DNA of 64,000 nucleotides from contig NZ_NGUP01000001.1 in NCBI RefSeq assembly GCF_002206625.1, positions 62,001 through 126,000 of the forward strand, given 5' to 3'. The translations under genes and the position numbers were made by a program. The notes below the pieces were generated by a model. It was not told the DNA's origin and did not search any database. It worked only from the letters and a program-made list of their open reading frames with translations. Source of the stretch: Polynucleobacter campilacus. Lineage in GTDB: Bacteria; Pseudomonadota; Gammaproteobacteria; Burkholderiales; Burkholderiaceae. Every line of letters starts with the position of its first letter. Position 1 is the first letter of the stretch. Shown here piece after piece: positions 55,673 to 64,000 of this stretch.

Positions 55673-56719
55673 TTATTCTTTATCTACTAAAGAGCGGGCT
55701 TTTTCTACATCCTGACGATAGGCTTCAAAAATATTCTTGAGAGCATCAGTCATTGGAGTAGTTGGCTTCCAGCTTAGTTCACTCATCGTGTTATCAATTG
55801 CCGGTACTCGGTTTTGAACATCCTGATAGCCTTCGCCGTAATAGGCTCCAGAGGTAGTTTCAACGATCTTTACTGCATTTGCGGTCTTCGCATACTCAGG
55901 AATGCTTCGAGCAATCTCTAACATTTGATTAGCCAGTTCGCGAACAGAGTGATTATTCTTTGGGTTGCCGATGTTGTAAATCTTGCCATTCGCAACACCA
56001 TCTTTGTTATCGATGATCTTGATGAGCGCATCAATACCATCATCAATATAAGTAAAGGCACGTTTTTGAGCGCCACCATCGACTAGGTTAATGGGTTCGC
56101 CGCGAACGATGTGACCTAAAAACTGCGTTACTACTCGGGACGAACCTTCTTTTGGTGTATAGATACTATCAAGACCGGGGCCAATCCAGTTAAATGGACG
56201 GAACAGGGTAAAGCGCAAACCTTCCATGCCATAACCCCAGATGACGCGGTCCATCAGCTGCTTGGAGCAAGCATAGATCCAACGCGGTTTGTTAATGGGG
56301 CCATAGACCATATTGGATTGCGCAGGATCAAATTCACCATCCTCACACATTCCATAAACTTCGGAGGTTGATGGAAATACCAAGTGCTTTTTATATTTAA
56401 CAGCAGAGCGCACGATTGGAAGATTGGCTTCAAAGTCGAGCTCAAATACTTTCAGTGGCTGCTGCACGTAAGTAGCTGGAGTAGCGATTGCAACCAAAGG
56501 TAAGATGACATCGCACTTACGAATGTGGTACTCAACCCATTCTTTATTAATGGTGATATCGCCTTCAAAAAAGTGCATGCGAGGATGATTAATCAAATCA
56601 CCTAGGCGATCATTTTGCATATCCATGCCATAGACATCCCAATCGGTTGTCTCCAGAATGCGCTTGGAAAGGTGATGACCAATAAAACCGTTAACACCAA
56701 GAATGAGTACTTTTTTCAT
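55673..56719 (-). CDS. UDP-glucuronate decarboxylase, stand-alone version of ArnA C-terminal domain
   Basis: Oxidises and decarboxylates UDP-glucuronate to UDP-4-keto-pentose in the L-Ara4N route. It is a 348-residue extended SDR with the NAD motif GVNGFIGHHL at 8-17, PSTSEVYGM with S119 and E120, and the Y149/K153 pair (YACSK). In E. coli this is the C-terminal half of bifunctional ArnA; here it is a separate gene after the formyltransferase, with a 37-base gap. The following arnD is 20 bases away. Confidence 0.9.
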   Translation of the reverse strand: MKKVLILGVNGFIGHHLSKRILETTDWDVYGMDMQNDRLGDLINHPRMHFFEGDITINKEWVEYHIRKCDVILPLVAIATPATYVQQPLKVFELDFEANLPIVRSAVKYKKHLVFPSTSEVYGMCEDGEFDPAQSNMVYGPINKPRWIYACSKQLMDRVIWGYGMEGLRFTLFRPFNWIGPGLDSIYTPKEGSSRVVTQFLGHIVRGEPINLVDGGAQKRAFTYIDDGIDALIKIIDNKDGVANGKIYNIGNPKNNHSVRELANQMLEIARSIPEYAKTANAVKIVETTSGAYYGEGYQDVQNRVPAIDNTMSELSWKPTTPMTDALKNIFEAYRQDVEKARSLVDKE

Positions 56720-56756
56720 CTTTACTGCCTCGTTTTAAGCTAATGTATGTTGCTAC

Positions 56757-57626
56757 TTACTTGTTGGAGGGAAACCATTCCAGAATTTCAACTGCCTGGC
56801 GGTCCCCGCAAATGCCGAATACCCGATTATCAACCACTTGGATGCCCAAAGAGCCAAGATCGAGATTGCTAGGGAATGGACCGTTAATGCTGGTGCGGGC
56901 CACAGTCATTGTCCGCTCCTGGTAGTCTGTGAAAGCGCCTGGATAAGGGGGTGCTACTGCTCTCACCAGGTTATGAACCTGAACGGCCTTCTGCTGCCAA
57001 TGAATCTGGCCATCAGAGGGCTTTCTGCCACCAAAATAGCTGCCTTTTTGGAGTTCATTAGCCTTGCGGGGAACTTTACCTTGCATGAGGCTTGGCAGAG
57101 CTTGCTCGATCACTATTACTGCAGCTTGACTGACCTTGCTAAAGACATCGGTAGCAGTTTCATTAGGACCAATGTTCACTGCAGATTGACCAACAATGTC
57201 ACCAGCATCGGGTTTAACTTCCATGACATGTAAAGTGGCACCTGTTTGCGTTTCTCCATGCAAAATTGCCCAGTTCACTGGAGCGCGGCCACGGTACTTT
57301 GGTAGTAAGGAGCCATGCATATTTAATGCGGCGATTTTCGCGCAAGTCAAAATCTGCGCAGGAATCATGTAGCGGTAATAGAAAGAAAAAATGTAGTCTG
57401 GTGCTAGTGCTTGTAGTTTGGGAGCTAAATCAACCAATTCAGTTGCGCTAGGTGTGATGTAAGGAATATTTTTTTCTTGGCACAGTTTAGCAACACTACC
57501 GAACCAAACATTCTCATTGGGGTCATCTTGATGGGTAACCACCAGATCAACTTGGATGCCTGCAGTTAATAAAGCGTTAAGGCAATTGAGGCCAACATCG
57601 TGATAAGCGAAGACGACTGCGTGCAA
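56757..57626 (-). CDS. UDP-L-Ara4N formyltransferase, stand-alone version of ArnA N-terminal domain
   Basis: Formylates UDP-4-amino-4-deoxy-L-arabinose with 10-formyl-tetrahydrofolate. The catalytic trio N102, H104 and D140 falls at exactly the E. coli ArnA positions (LNMHGSLLPKYRGRAPVNW; TLHVMEVKPDAGDIV). Length is 289 residues, about that of the ArnA formyltransferase domain. The gene starts directly after arnC with no gap. The fused E. coli form is thus split here. Confidence 0.92.
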   Translation of the reverse strand: MHAVVFAYHDVGLNCLNALLTAGIQVDLVVTHQDDPNENVWFGSVAKLCQEKNIPYITPSATELVDLAPKLQALAPDYIFSFYYRYMIPAQILTCAKIAALNMHGSLLPKYRGRAPVNWAILHGETQTGATLHVMEVKPDAGDIVGQSAVNIGPNETATDVFSKVSQAAVIVIEQALPSLMQGKVPRKANELQKGSYFGGRKPSDGQIHWQQKAVQVHNLVRAVAPPYPGAFTDYQERTMTVARTSINGPFPSNLDLGSLGIQVVDNRVFGICGDRQAVEILEWFPSNK

Positions 57627-58589
57627 TTATTTTTTCTCTAAAACAGTTTGCACAACATAGCGTGGGCGATTGCGGATTTGCTGATAGATGCGGCCAATAT
57701 ATTCGCCAAGGAGACCAAGACCAAATAGCATGACGCCAATCAGAAAGAAGGTTAAAGCAAACAGGGTGAAGACTCCTTCAACCTCAGCGCCTAGCAAGAA
57801 GCGGCGCACCAGTAGATACGCGAATAAGCTGCCTGCAGCCAGAGATAGCAACATGCCTAGAATAGAGAAGATCTGGAGCGGCATTACCGAGAATCCGGTT
57901 ACCAAATCAAAGTTCAAACGAATGAGTTGATAGAGGCTATATTTTGATTCACCGGCAAAACGCTCTTCATGCTTAACGCTAATTTCAATCGGGTTGGCTG
58001 CAAAGGTGTAGGCTAATGCAGGAATAAAAGTATTGTTCTCGTCACACTGACGAACTAAGTCAACGATGCGACGGCTGTAGCCGCGCAACATGCAACCTTG
58101 ATCCGTCATCGTGATGCGGGTAATGTGTTCACGTAATCCATTCATAGCGCGTGAAGCAAATTTTCTAAAAAAACTATCGCGACGATCTGCGCGTATGGTG
58201 CCTACGTAATCATGACCTTTTAATAACTGCTCAGTCAGAGCATCAATTTCTTCGGGGGGATTTTGTAAGTCCGCATCTAAGGTAATGATGTATTCACCCT
58301 TGGCATATTCAAAGCCAGCCATGATGGCCATGTGTTGACCAAAGTTGCTGTGGAATAAAACGGCGCGTGTAACGTCAGGACGCAATTCCACTTGTTTTGC
58401 CAGAATCCCTGCTGAGCGATCTTTACTGCCATCATTAACAAAAATGATTTCATAGGAAATATTGCGTTTGGCAGCTACCGCATCCAAAGATGGGTAGAGG
58501 CGATCAAAAAGTGCTTGAAGGCCGTCTTCCTCGTTGTAAACGGGGATCACAATGGAAAGCTTTGGGTTAGCAACTAAATTTGCAGTCAT
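57627..58589 (-). CDS. arnC: Undecaprenyl-phosphate Ara4FN transferase
   Basis: Transfers Ara4FN from UDP to undecaprenyl phosphate at the inner face of the membrane. The GT2 domain has SIVIPVYNEEDGLQALFDRL, the DxD-type metal site in ITLDADLQNPPEEIDAL and MTDQGCMLRGYSR; two C-terminal membrane helices follow (MPLQIFSILGMLLSLAAGSL and FTLFALTFFLIGVMLFGLGL). I use ATG 58589 (MTANLVANP), giving 320 residues; a TTG at 58625 is also in frame and neither has a good ribosome site. It lies between arnB and the formyltransferase gene. Confidence 0.92.
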   Translation of the reverse strand: MTANLVANPKLSIVIPVYNEEDGLQALFDRLYPSLDAVAAKRNISYEIIFVNDGSKDRSAGILAKQVELRPDVTRAVLFHSNFGQHMAIMAGFEYAKGEYIITLDADLQNPPEEIDALTEQLLKGHDYVGTIRADRRDSFFRKFASRAMNGLREHITRITMTDQGCMLRGYSRRIVDLVRQCDENNTFIPALAYTFAANPIEISVKHEERFAGESKYSLYQLIRLNFDLVTGFSVMPLQIFSILGMLLSLAAGSLFAYLLVRRFLLGAEVEGVFTLFALTFFLIGVMLFGLGLLGEYIGRIYQQIRNRPRYVVQTVLEKK

Positions 58590-58630
58590 GCCGCAATTTT
58601 GCCTGATTCTTGGGGCCAAGCCCAATTGGG

Positions 58631-59785
58631 CTAGTTTTTGTAGTGTTTCTTGAGGATTCCGACCAATCCACTAGCGATACGGCCAATATCTTCATCTGCC
58701 ATACCAGGGAAAAGTGGAAGGGTCAGGATAGAGTGACCAATGCGATCTGCCATCGGCGTATCACTTGTTTTGTAACCTTGGTTTTTGTAAAGAGTAAATC
58801 CAGTAATGGCGGGGTAGTGCACCCCTGTACCAATACCAAGATCTTTTAACTCAGTCATCACTTGACCGCGATCGCAATTTAATTGCTCCAGTGGCAGTAG
58901 TACTTGAAACATATGCCAATTGCTATCAGTGAAATTTTCAACCGGCAGTTCTAATTTGAGGTTTTCTAAGCTGGCTGATTTGAGTTCTGTGCGAATGGCA
59001 TCAAAGTATTGATGCGCCAATGCTGCGCGGCGCGCCTGATATGTGGGTAATTGTTTAAGTTGTTGTAGACCAATCACTGCATTGACGTCGGTGAGATTAT
59101 CTTTACCACCAAGGACATCTACATCCATGCCATCCATACCTTGACGTGTTAAACCTTGCAGGCGTAATTTTTCAGCCAGCTTAGCTTCTGTCTCGGTATT
59201 TAAAACCAAGCAGCCACCTTCTACGGTAGTGAGATTTTTATTGGCCTGGAAGCTAAAGCTCACTAGATCTCCAAAGCTGCCAATTTTCTTGCCCTTCCAT
59301 TGAGAGCCAAAAGCTTGCGCGGCATCTTCAATGACGCGCAGATTGTGCTGCTTCGCTATTGAATAAAGGTGATCCATGTCTACCGGTAAACCAGCAAGAT
59401 AGACCGGCATGATCGCTCGTGTTTTCGGTGTGATTGCCGCTACAACTTTATCAAGATCAATATTGCGTGTAAGAGGATCAATATCTACAAAGACGGGTTT
59501 AGCACCAACACTTAAAACTACATTTGAAGTAGCTACCCAAGAAATAGGGGTGGTGATGACTTCATCTCCCTCGCCAATACCAGCAACTTGTAATGCAATC
59601 TTCATGGTTGCTGTGCCATTAGCAAAGCAGCGCACAGGACGACCACCAAAGTAGGTGCTTAAGGCAGCTTCAAATTCTGCTAATTTAGGTCCTGAGGTAA
59701 CCCAGCCAGAGCGCAGCACTTCTGTAACAGCATCAATCGTTTCTTGATTAAAGCTGGGGCGGGTGAAGGGGATAAAGTTTGACAT
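58631..59785 (-). CDS. arnB: UDP-4-amino-4-deoxy-L-arabinose aminotransferase
   Basis: PLP enzyme that aminates the UDP-4-keto sugar using glutamate. The PLP lysine is K183 in SFSFQANKNLTTVEGGCL; EVITTPISWVATSNVVLSVG and IEDAAQAFGSQWKGKKIG are typical. Length, 384 residues, matches ArnB. General sugar aminotransferases share the fold, but the operon makes ArnB the best call. It is 11 bases after arnT. Confidence 0.92.
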   Translation of the reverse strand: MSNFIPFTRPSFNQETIDAVTEVLRSGWVTSGPKLAEFEAALSTYFGGRPVRCFANGTATMKIALQVAGIGEGDEVITTPISWVATSNVVLSVGAKPVFVDIDPLTRNIDLDKVVAAITPKTRAIMPVYLAGLPVDMDHLYSIAKQHNLRVIEDAAQAFGSQWKGKKIGSFGDLVSFSFQANKNLTTVEGGCLVLNTETEAKLAEKLRLQGLTRQGMDGMDVDVLGGKDNLTDVNAVIGLQQLKQLPTYQARRAALAHQYFDAIRTELKSASLENLKLELPVENFTDSNWHMFQVLLPLEQLNCDRGQVMTELKDLGIGTGVHYPAITGFTLYKNQGYKTSDTPMADRIGHSILTLPLFPGMADEDIGRIASGLVGILKKHYKN

Positions 59786-59796
59786 GGTGTCCTATA

Positions 59797-61488
59797 TTAC
59801 CGCGTCACATTCGATGTGTCAGGATGCTTAACAATCACTCTGCGTGAATCGCGATCAACTTCTTGCATGGGTAAATTTAATTCTTGGAGAGCAATGTACT
59901 GCTCTGGAACCATTAAGGCATAAGCGGTTGAGTCTTCTTTCCAGCGCGCAATGAATGCGTCTAATGTGGGTATCCAAAGCTCAGGCTCTTGATTGACGCC
60001 AAACCCTAGCTCATCTGGTGATTCAACCATGATCATGGTTCTACCAAGATAAAACGGCACGGTGTGATCTAAAAGGCGAACAGAATAGAAATTAACTTTT
60101 TCTGGAATAGACGCTTTCACGCGATTGACAAGATCTATGCCTGAAACTGCACGCCCTAATGTCTCATGGCCTGTTCCGGCAATGATGGCGCAGAGAAAAA
60201 ATCCAAAGGCAAAACTCACAATACTTTGAACACCATTGCGCTTACTTTGCCATGCTGCAAATGCACTGAAGGTAATGAGTGCAACTAAAGCGGCGATTAC
60301 CCAATTGGTATATTGAGCATAAGCTTCGATTTCATCGGGCCTTGCTTGCTTGCTAATGTCTGATAGAAAGAAAAATCCAATACAACCCAAGATTGCAAAT
60401 CCGATAGTTTGTAATTTCCAAGGAAGCTCCAGGGAATTGGCATGCGCCAATAGTTGATCGAGGCGATTACCAATTAATAATGCGAGCGCCGGGAAAATGG
60501 GGATGATGTAGCCTGGTAACTTAGAGCGTGAAATACTGAAGAACGCGAAGATCACCAAAAACCAACATACTAATAACCAACCGCTAGAGAACTCGCGACG
60601 ACGCTCACCCCATGCTTGCACAATCGAGCCGGGGATTTGTAAAACCCAAGGAAGTAAGCCAATGAGAAGTAATGGAACAAAGTAATAGATGGGCCCCGTT
60701 CTACTATGAGCATCTTGAGTAAAGCGCTGTAGATGCTCATGAATAAAGAAGAACTCTAAAAATTCAGGGTTACGCTGCGCAACTAAAATAAACCACGGTG
60801 CAGTAATTGTGAGAAACAAAATGGTGCCACTGAACAGGCGTAAGCGCGCCCAGATTTTCCAATCCCAAGTACTGATGGAGTAAGCAATAAAGACCATCGC
60901 TGGAATGGCAGCGCCAATGACTCCTTTGGAGAGAGTTGCAAGAGCCATAAAGATCCAACAAGCCCACATCCAATTTCGACGGCTGGTTTTGTTGTGCGAT
61001 GTTTGCGCTAGTAAGAGACTACACAGAGCTGCAACTAAAAATGCAGACAGGCCCATGTCAAGAGAATTAAAGTGACCACTAATGACCCACATCGGACTGG
61101 ATGCGAGTACGACTGCCGCCAGCCATCCTGCTCTGGCGCTGTAGATACGAGCTCCAGTAAAGCCAATGAATAGAATTGTTAGAAAGCCAGTAAGGGCAGT
61201 CCACAGGCGTGCTTGCCAATCACCAATGCCGAACACTTGAAACGCTGTTGCGGTTGCCCAGGCTTGTAGGGGCGGTTTCTCAAAATACTTGTAGCCGTTG
61301 TAACGTGGTGTAACCCAATCACCAGTGACTAACATTTCTCTGGCGATTTCTGCATAACGCCCTTCATCTGAGGGAATGAGGTGACGATAGTTGAGCGTAC
61401 CAAACCAGAGCAAGCTGTAAATGATGAACAGCAATAAAATTTTGCCGGGATGTAGGGCTGAGGATTGTCGGATTTCTCCAAATTGCAT
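59797..61488 (-). CDS. arnT: Lipid A 4-amino-4-deoxy-L-arabinosyltransferase
   Basis: A GT83 integral membrane enzyme moving L-Ara4N from the lipid carrier to lipid A phosphates on the periplasmic side. It has about a dozen hydrophobic segments and the family pattern near the N-terminus, RHLIPSDEGRYAEIAREML and GYKYFEKPPLQAWATATAF, which carries the conserved Asp and Glu. The 563 residues match ArnT. Its ATG shares one base with the stop of the upstream Mth938-type gene (TGATG). Confidence 0.92.
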   Translation of the reverse strand: MQFGEIRQSSALHPGKILLLFIIYSLLWFGTLNYRHLIPSDEGRYAEIAREMLVTGDWVTPRYNGYKYFEKPPLQAWATATAFQVFGIGDWQARLWTALTGFLTILFIGFTGARIYSARAGWLAAVVLASSPMWVISGHFNSLDMGLSAFLVAALCSLLLAQTSHNKTSRRNWMWACWIFMALATLSKGVIGAAIPAMVFIAYSISTWDWKIWARLRLFSGTILFLTITAPWFILVAQRNPEFLEFFFIHEHLQRFTQDAHSRTGPIYYFVPLLLIGLLPWVLQIPGSIVQAWGERRREFSSGWLLVCWFLVIFAFFSISRSKLPGYIIPIFPALALLIGNRLDQLLAHANSLELPWKLQTIGFAILGCIGFFFLSDISKQARPDEIEAYAQYTNWVIAALVALITFSAFAAWQSKRNGVQSIVSFAFGFFLCAIIAGTGHETLGRAVSGIDLVNRVKASIPEKVNFYSVRLLDHTVPFYLGRTMIMVESPDELGFGVNQEPELWIPTLDAFIARWKEDSTAYALMVPEQYIALQELNLPMQEVDRDSRRVIVKHPDTSNVTR

Positions 61489-61865
61489 CAGATCGGCTCC
61501 ACGATTAAAGCCAATAGAACTTGACGTCCTTCACCCACCAAAATGTTGTAGGTGCGGCAGGCTGCTTGAGAATCCATGATTTCAAAGCCAATTTTGGCCA
61601 AAATCAGGGATTTCAGGAGTTCGGGCTTCGGAAAGCGCTGTTTGCTTCCCGTTCCAATCAGGATTAATTCGGGTTTGAGCTCCACCATTTGGGCGAAATG
61701 GGATGCTTCTAGGCTATCGAATGACTGGGCTGGCCATGCAGAGATTGCCCCATCAGAGCTCAATAAGACCGCGTGGGCATATGGTGTCTGGTTGATCTCC
61801 ACATAGCCATCACCATAGCCGGTGATCGTGTTGGCTCCAGAATGGGGGTCAGATTGAAGCTTCAA
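61488..61865 (-). CDS. Mth938/NDUFAF3-like domain protein
   Basis: A 125-residue single-domain protein of the Mth938 family: LLSSDGAISAWPAQSFDSL, LILIGTGSKQRFPKPELL, and IMDSQAACRTYNILVGEGRQ. Human NDUFAF3 of this family helps assemble respiratory complex I, but the bacterial role is not settled. It has no signal peptide. It is the first gene of the arn transcript and overlaps arnT by 1 base, though it is probably an ancestral neighbour rather than an arn enzyme. Confidence 0.85.
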   Translation of the reverse strand: MKLQSDPHSGANTITGYGDGYVEINQTPYAHAVLLSSDGAISAWPAQSFDSLEASHFAQMVELKPELILIGTGSKQRFPKPELLKSLILAKIGFEIMDSQAACRTYNILVGEGRQVLLALIVEPI

Positions 61866-61944
61866 GTGGACTCTCTGTCATAATTGTATGGATTATAGCT
61901 AGCTGTTTTTTCCAAGATTTCAAGAACTTACCCTTTAATTTATT

Positions 61945-63201
61945 GTGAAACCCATCCTAAAGTCATTAAAACTCAATGATGTCTGCTACGACATACGCGG
62001 GCCAGTGCTCGAGCTCGCGCAGCGCATGGAGGAAGAAGGCCACAAGATCATCAAATTAAACATCGGAAACGTAGGGGTTTTCGGTTTTGATCCACCTGAA
62101 GAAATTCAGTTGGACATGATTCGTAATTTGAGCAATGCCTCAGCTTATTCTGACTCCAAAGGCATCTTCGCTGCTCGTAAAGCCATCATGCAGTATTGCC
62201 AAGAAAAAGGCATTCAAGGAGTGGCATTGGATGATGTTTATACCGGCAACGGTGTTTCTGAACTCATCGTACTTTCAATGAATGCATTGCTCAATGATGG
62301 TGATGAAGTATTGGTACCCGCACCTGACTATCCACTTTGGACTGCTGCTGTGAGTTTATCTAGCGGTACACCAGTTCACTATCTTTGTGATGAGTCTCAA
62401 GATTGGGCGCCAGACTTAAATGATCTGCGTAAAAAAATTACACCTCGCACTAAGGCGATTGTGGTGATTAATCCAAACAATCCAACAGGCGCGATTTATT
62501 CCAAAGAAGTACTGCTCGAGATAACCAAAATCGCGCGCGAACACGGTTTGATTTTGTTTGCTGATGAGATCTACGACAAGATGTTGTATGACGCAGAAAA
62601 GCATATCTCCCTGGCATCTTTATCTACTGACGTAGTGACAATCACTTTCAATGGCTTATCTAAAAACTACCGCTCATGCGGCTACCGAGCTGGCTGGATG
62701 GTGGTTTCAGGAGACAAAGAGATGGTGCGTGATTACATTGAAGGGCTCAATATGCTTTCTTCAATGCGCTTATGTGCAAACGTGCCAGGGCAGTACGCAA
62801 TTCAAACTGCGCTTGGCGGCTATCAAAGTATTAATGATTTAGTAGCTGAGGGTGGTCGCTTAGCGAGGCAACGTGATCTCGCTTGGAAATTGATTACTGA
62901 TATCCCGGGTGTGACTTGTGTGAAGCCAAAATCTGCTTTGTATTTATTTCCAAAGTTAGATTCTGAGATGTACCCCATTGAAGATGATCAACAGTTTGTT
63001 GCTGATTTTTTAAAAGAAGAAAAAGTATTATTAGTCCAAGGCTCTGGTTTTAACTGGGGCAAGCCTGATCACTTCCGCGTAGTATTTCTGCCTCACGAAG
63101 ATGTTCTCAAGGAGGCCATTGGTCGTCTTGCGCGCTTTCTAGAGCGTTATCGTAATAAACATGGCCGTAAGGCTTCTGCAGTTGCAGCAAAGGCATCATG
63201 A
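61945..63201 (+). CDS. alaA: Glutamate-pyruvate (alanine) aminotransferase AlaA
   Basis: PLP-dependent class I aminotransferase making alanine. It starts with GTG at 61945 (KPILKSLKLNDVCYDIRGPV), closely resembling the E. coli AlaA start. The PLP lysine is K240 in TFNGLSKNYRSCGYRAGW; NPNNPTGAIYSKEVL and ADEIYDKMLYD are intact. SMRLCANVPGQYAIQTALGG is AlaA-specific. It overlaps hom by 4 bases (ATGA), the alaA-hom arrangement common in betaproteobacteria. Length is 418 residues. Confidence 0.94.
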   Translation: MKPILKSLKLNDVCYDIRGPVLELAQRMEEEGHKIIKLNIGNVGVFGFDPPEEIQLDMIRNLSNASAYSDSKGIFAARKAIMQYCQEKGIQGVALDDVYTGNGVSELIVLSMNALLNDGDEVLVPAPDYPLWTAAVSLSSGTPVHYLCDESQDWAPDLNDLRKKITPRTKAIVVINPNNPTGAIYSKEVLLEITKIAREHGLILFADEIYDKMLYDAEKHISLASLSTDVVTITFNGLSKNYRSCGYRAGWMVVSGDKEMVRDYIEGLNMLSSMRLCANVPGQYAIQTALGGYQSINDLVAEGGRLARQRDLAWKLITDIPGVTCVKPKSALYLFPKLDSEMYPIEDDQQFVADFLKEEKVLLVQGSGFNWGKPDHFRVVFLPHEDVLKEAIGRLARFLERYRNKHGRKASAVAAKAS

Positions 63202-64000
63202 AACCGATTCAAGTAGGTCTATTAGGTATTGGCACTGTTGGCGGCGGCGTATTTAAAGTGCTCGAGCGCAACCAAGATGAAATTACGCGTCGTGCCGGTC
63301 GCGGTATTCGCATTAATACCGTTGCTGATCTCAATGTAGAGCGTGCTAAAGAGATTGTTAAGGATCGAGCGCAGATTGTTAGTGATGCGCGTGCTGTTAT
63401 CAATAACCCTGAGATTGATATCGTCGTTGAGCTCATTGGTGGCTACGGCATTGCCAAGGACTTAGTTTTAGAAGCGATTGCCGCTGGTAAGCATGTGGTT
63501 ACAGCCAATAAAGCCTTGATCGCGGTTCATGGCAACGAGATTTTTAAAGCAGCCCACACTAAGGGTGTGATGGTGGCGTTTGAAGCCGCAGTTGCTGGTG
63601 GTATTCCAATTATTAAAGCGCTGCGTGAAGGCTTAACCGCGAATCGTATTGAATGGATCGCCGGCATTATTAACGGCACAACCAACTTCATTTTATCGGA
63701 GATGCGCGACAAAGGATTAGACTTTAATACTGTCCTTAAAGAGGCGCAACGCTTAGGCTACGCCGAAGCAGATCCTACATTTGATATTGAAGGTGTTGAT
63801 GCTGCTCATAAGGCAACGATCATGAGCGCGATTGCCTTTGGTATCCCGATGCAATTTGATAAAGCCTATGTAGAGGGCATTACCAAGTTAGCTGCAATCG
63901 ATATTCGCTATGCCGAGCAATTGGGTTACCGCATCAAGTTGTTAGGTATTGCGAAGAAGACGTCAGCAGGCGTTGAGTTGCGTGTACACCCAACTTTAAT
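63198..64000 (+). CDS. hom: Homoserine dehydrogenase, 3' end beyond the window
   Basis: Reduces aspartate semialdehyde to homoserine in the threonine and methionine route. The 267 visible codons begin KPIQVGLLGIGTVGGGVFKV (NAD(P) motif) and include GKHVVTANKALIAVHGNEIF, the substrate segment AVAGGIPIIKALREGLTANR, GIINGTTNFILSEMRDKG and GYAEADPTFDIEGVDAAHK, all hallmarks of monofunctional Hom. The expected C-terminal ACT domain lies outside. It overlaps alaA by 4 bases and is probably translationally coupled. Confidence 0.96.
   Translation, partial: MKPIQVGLLGIGTVGGGVFKVLERNQDEITRRAGRGIRINTVADLNVERAKEIVKDRAQIVSDARAVINNPEIDIVVELIGGYGIAKDLVLEAIAAGKHVVTANKALIAVHGNEIFKAAHTKGVMVAFEAAVAGGIPIIKALREGLTANRIEWIAGIINGTTNFILSEMRDKGLDFNTVLKEAQRLGYAEADPTFDIEGVDAAHKATIMSAIAFGIPMQFDKAYVEGITKLAAIDIRYAEQLGYRIKLLGIAKKTSAGVELRVHPTL

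Noticed and set aside
1-64000. CRISPR arrays, IS elements, integrases, phage or toxin-antitoxin genes
   Set aside because: No regularly spaced direct repeats, transposase or integrase motifs, or small paired toxin genes were seen on either strand.

Overview
The window reads as a chromosome segment of a small-genome, moderate-GC betaproteobacterium, most probably Polynucleobacter or a close Burkholderiaceae relative. This rests on protein character, on the rne-rluC / yceD-rpmF-plsX-fab-acpP / mucD-lepA-lepB-rnc-era-recO-pdxJ-acpS-nagZ gene order, and on the EF-P plus EarP pair. It is an inference from recognisable families; no database was searched. Genes are tightly packed, with many 1-4 nt overlaps. 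There is no rRNA, IS element, prophage, CRISPR array or toxin-antitoxin pair.

Layout. 1-5.9 kb: a partial acidic protein, an isoquinoline-oxidoreductase-like molybdenum hydroxylase (iorA/iorB), msrQ without msrP, an outer-membrane channel pseudogene with two in-frame stops, a small lipoprotein and a parvulin isomerase. 5.9-8.7 kb: a leftward fdxA - ferredoxin reductase - thyA - folA run. 8.8-15.2 kb: an unknown protein, a tripartite TRAP transporter (dctP, dctQ, dctM) with a terminator after dctP, a DsbA/FrnE-like protein and a 2-hydroxyacid dehydrogenase. 15.2-18.6 kb: the molybdenum cofactor operon moaA-mobA-moeA plus a small membrane protein. 18.7-26.5 kb: rne with a long structured leader, rluC, a HAD phosphatase, an S49 peptidase, a tetrapyrrole-methylase-family protein, a Maf protein and YceD. 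26.6-32.3 kb: rpmF and the fatty-acid synthesis cluster. 32.3-41.3 kb: mucD-like protease and lepA to nagZ. 41.3-45.6 kb: efp, earP, uvrC (frameshifted near its end) and pgsA. 45.6-51.4 kb: tRNA-Gly, tRNA-Cys, a lipoprotein, lexA, an asparaginase, and rpsF-priB-rpsR-rplI-dnaB. 51.4-54.7 kb: a PsiF-repeat protein, an NlpC/P60 lipoprotein, a PIN-PhoH ATPase and a peroxiredoxin. 54.7-61.9 kb: a lipid A L-Ara4N operon with ArnA split into two genes. 61.9-64 kb: alaA and the start of hom.

How the genes work together. The Moco operon supplies cofactor chemistry needed by enzymes of the IorAB type. The plsX-fab-acpP-fabF block, acpS and pgsA cover acyl-chain and phospholipid synthesis. rnc, era, rne, rluC and lepA handle RNA processing and translation. 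earP is positioned to modify the EF-P encoded beside it. The arn genes would cap lipid A phosphates with aminoarabinose.

I found no convincing new multi-gene system. The better leads are regulatory or degenerative: a probably leaderless lexA mRNA with a LexA box over its promoter, a terminator lying inside the signal-peptide codons of the NlpC lipoprotein, tandem terminators just ahead of phoH, a long structured rne leader, a one-base frameshift that costs UvrC its last helix-hairpin-helix, and a two-stop porin-like pseudogene.
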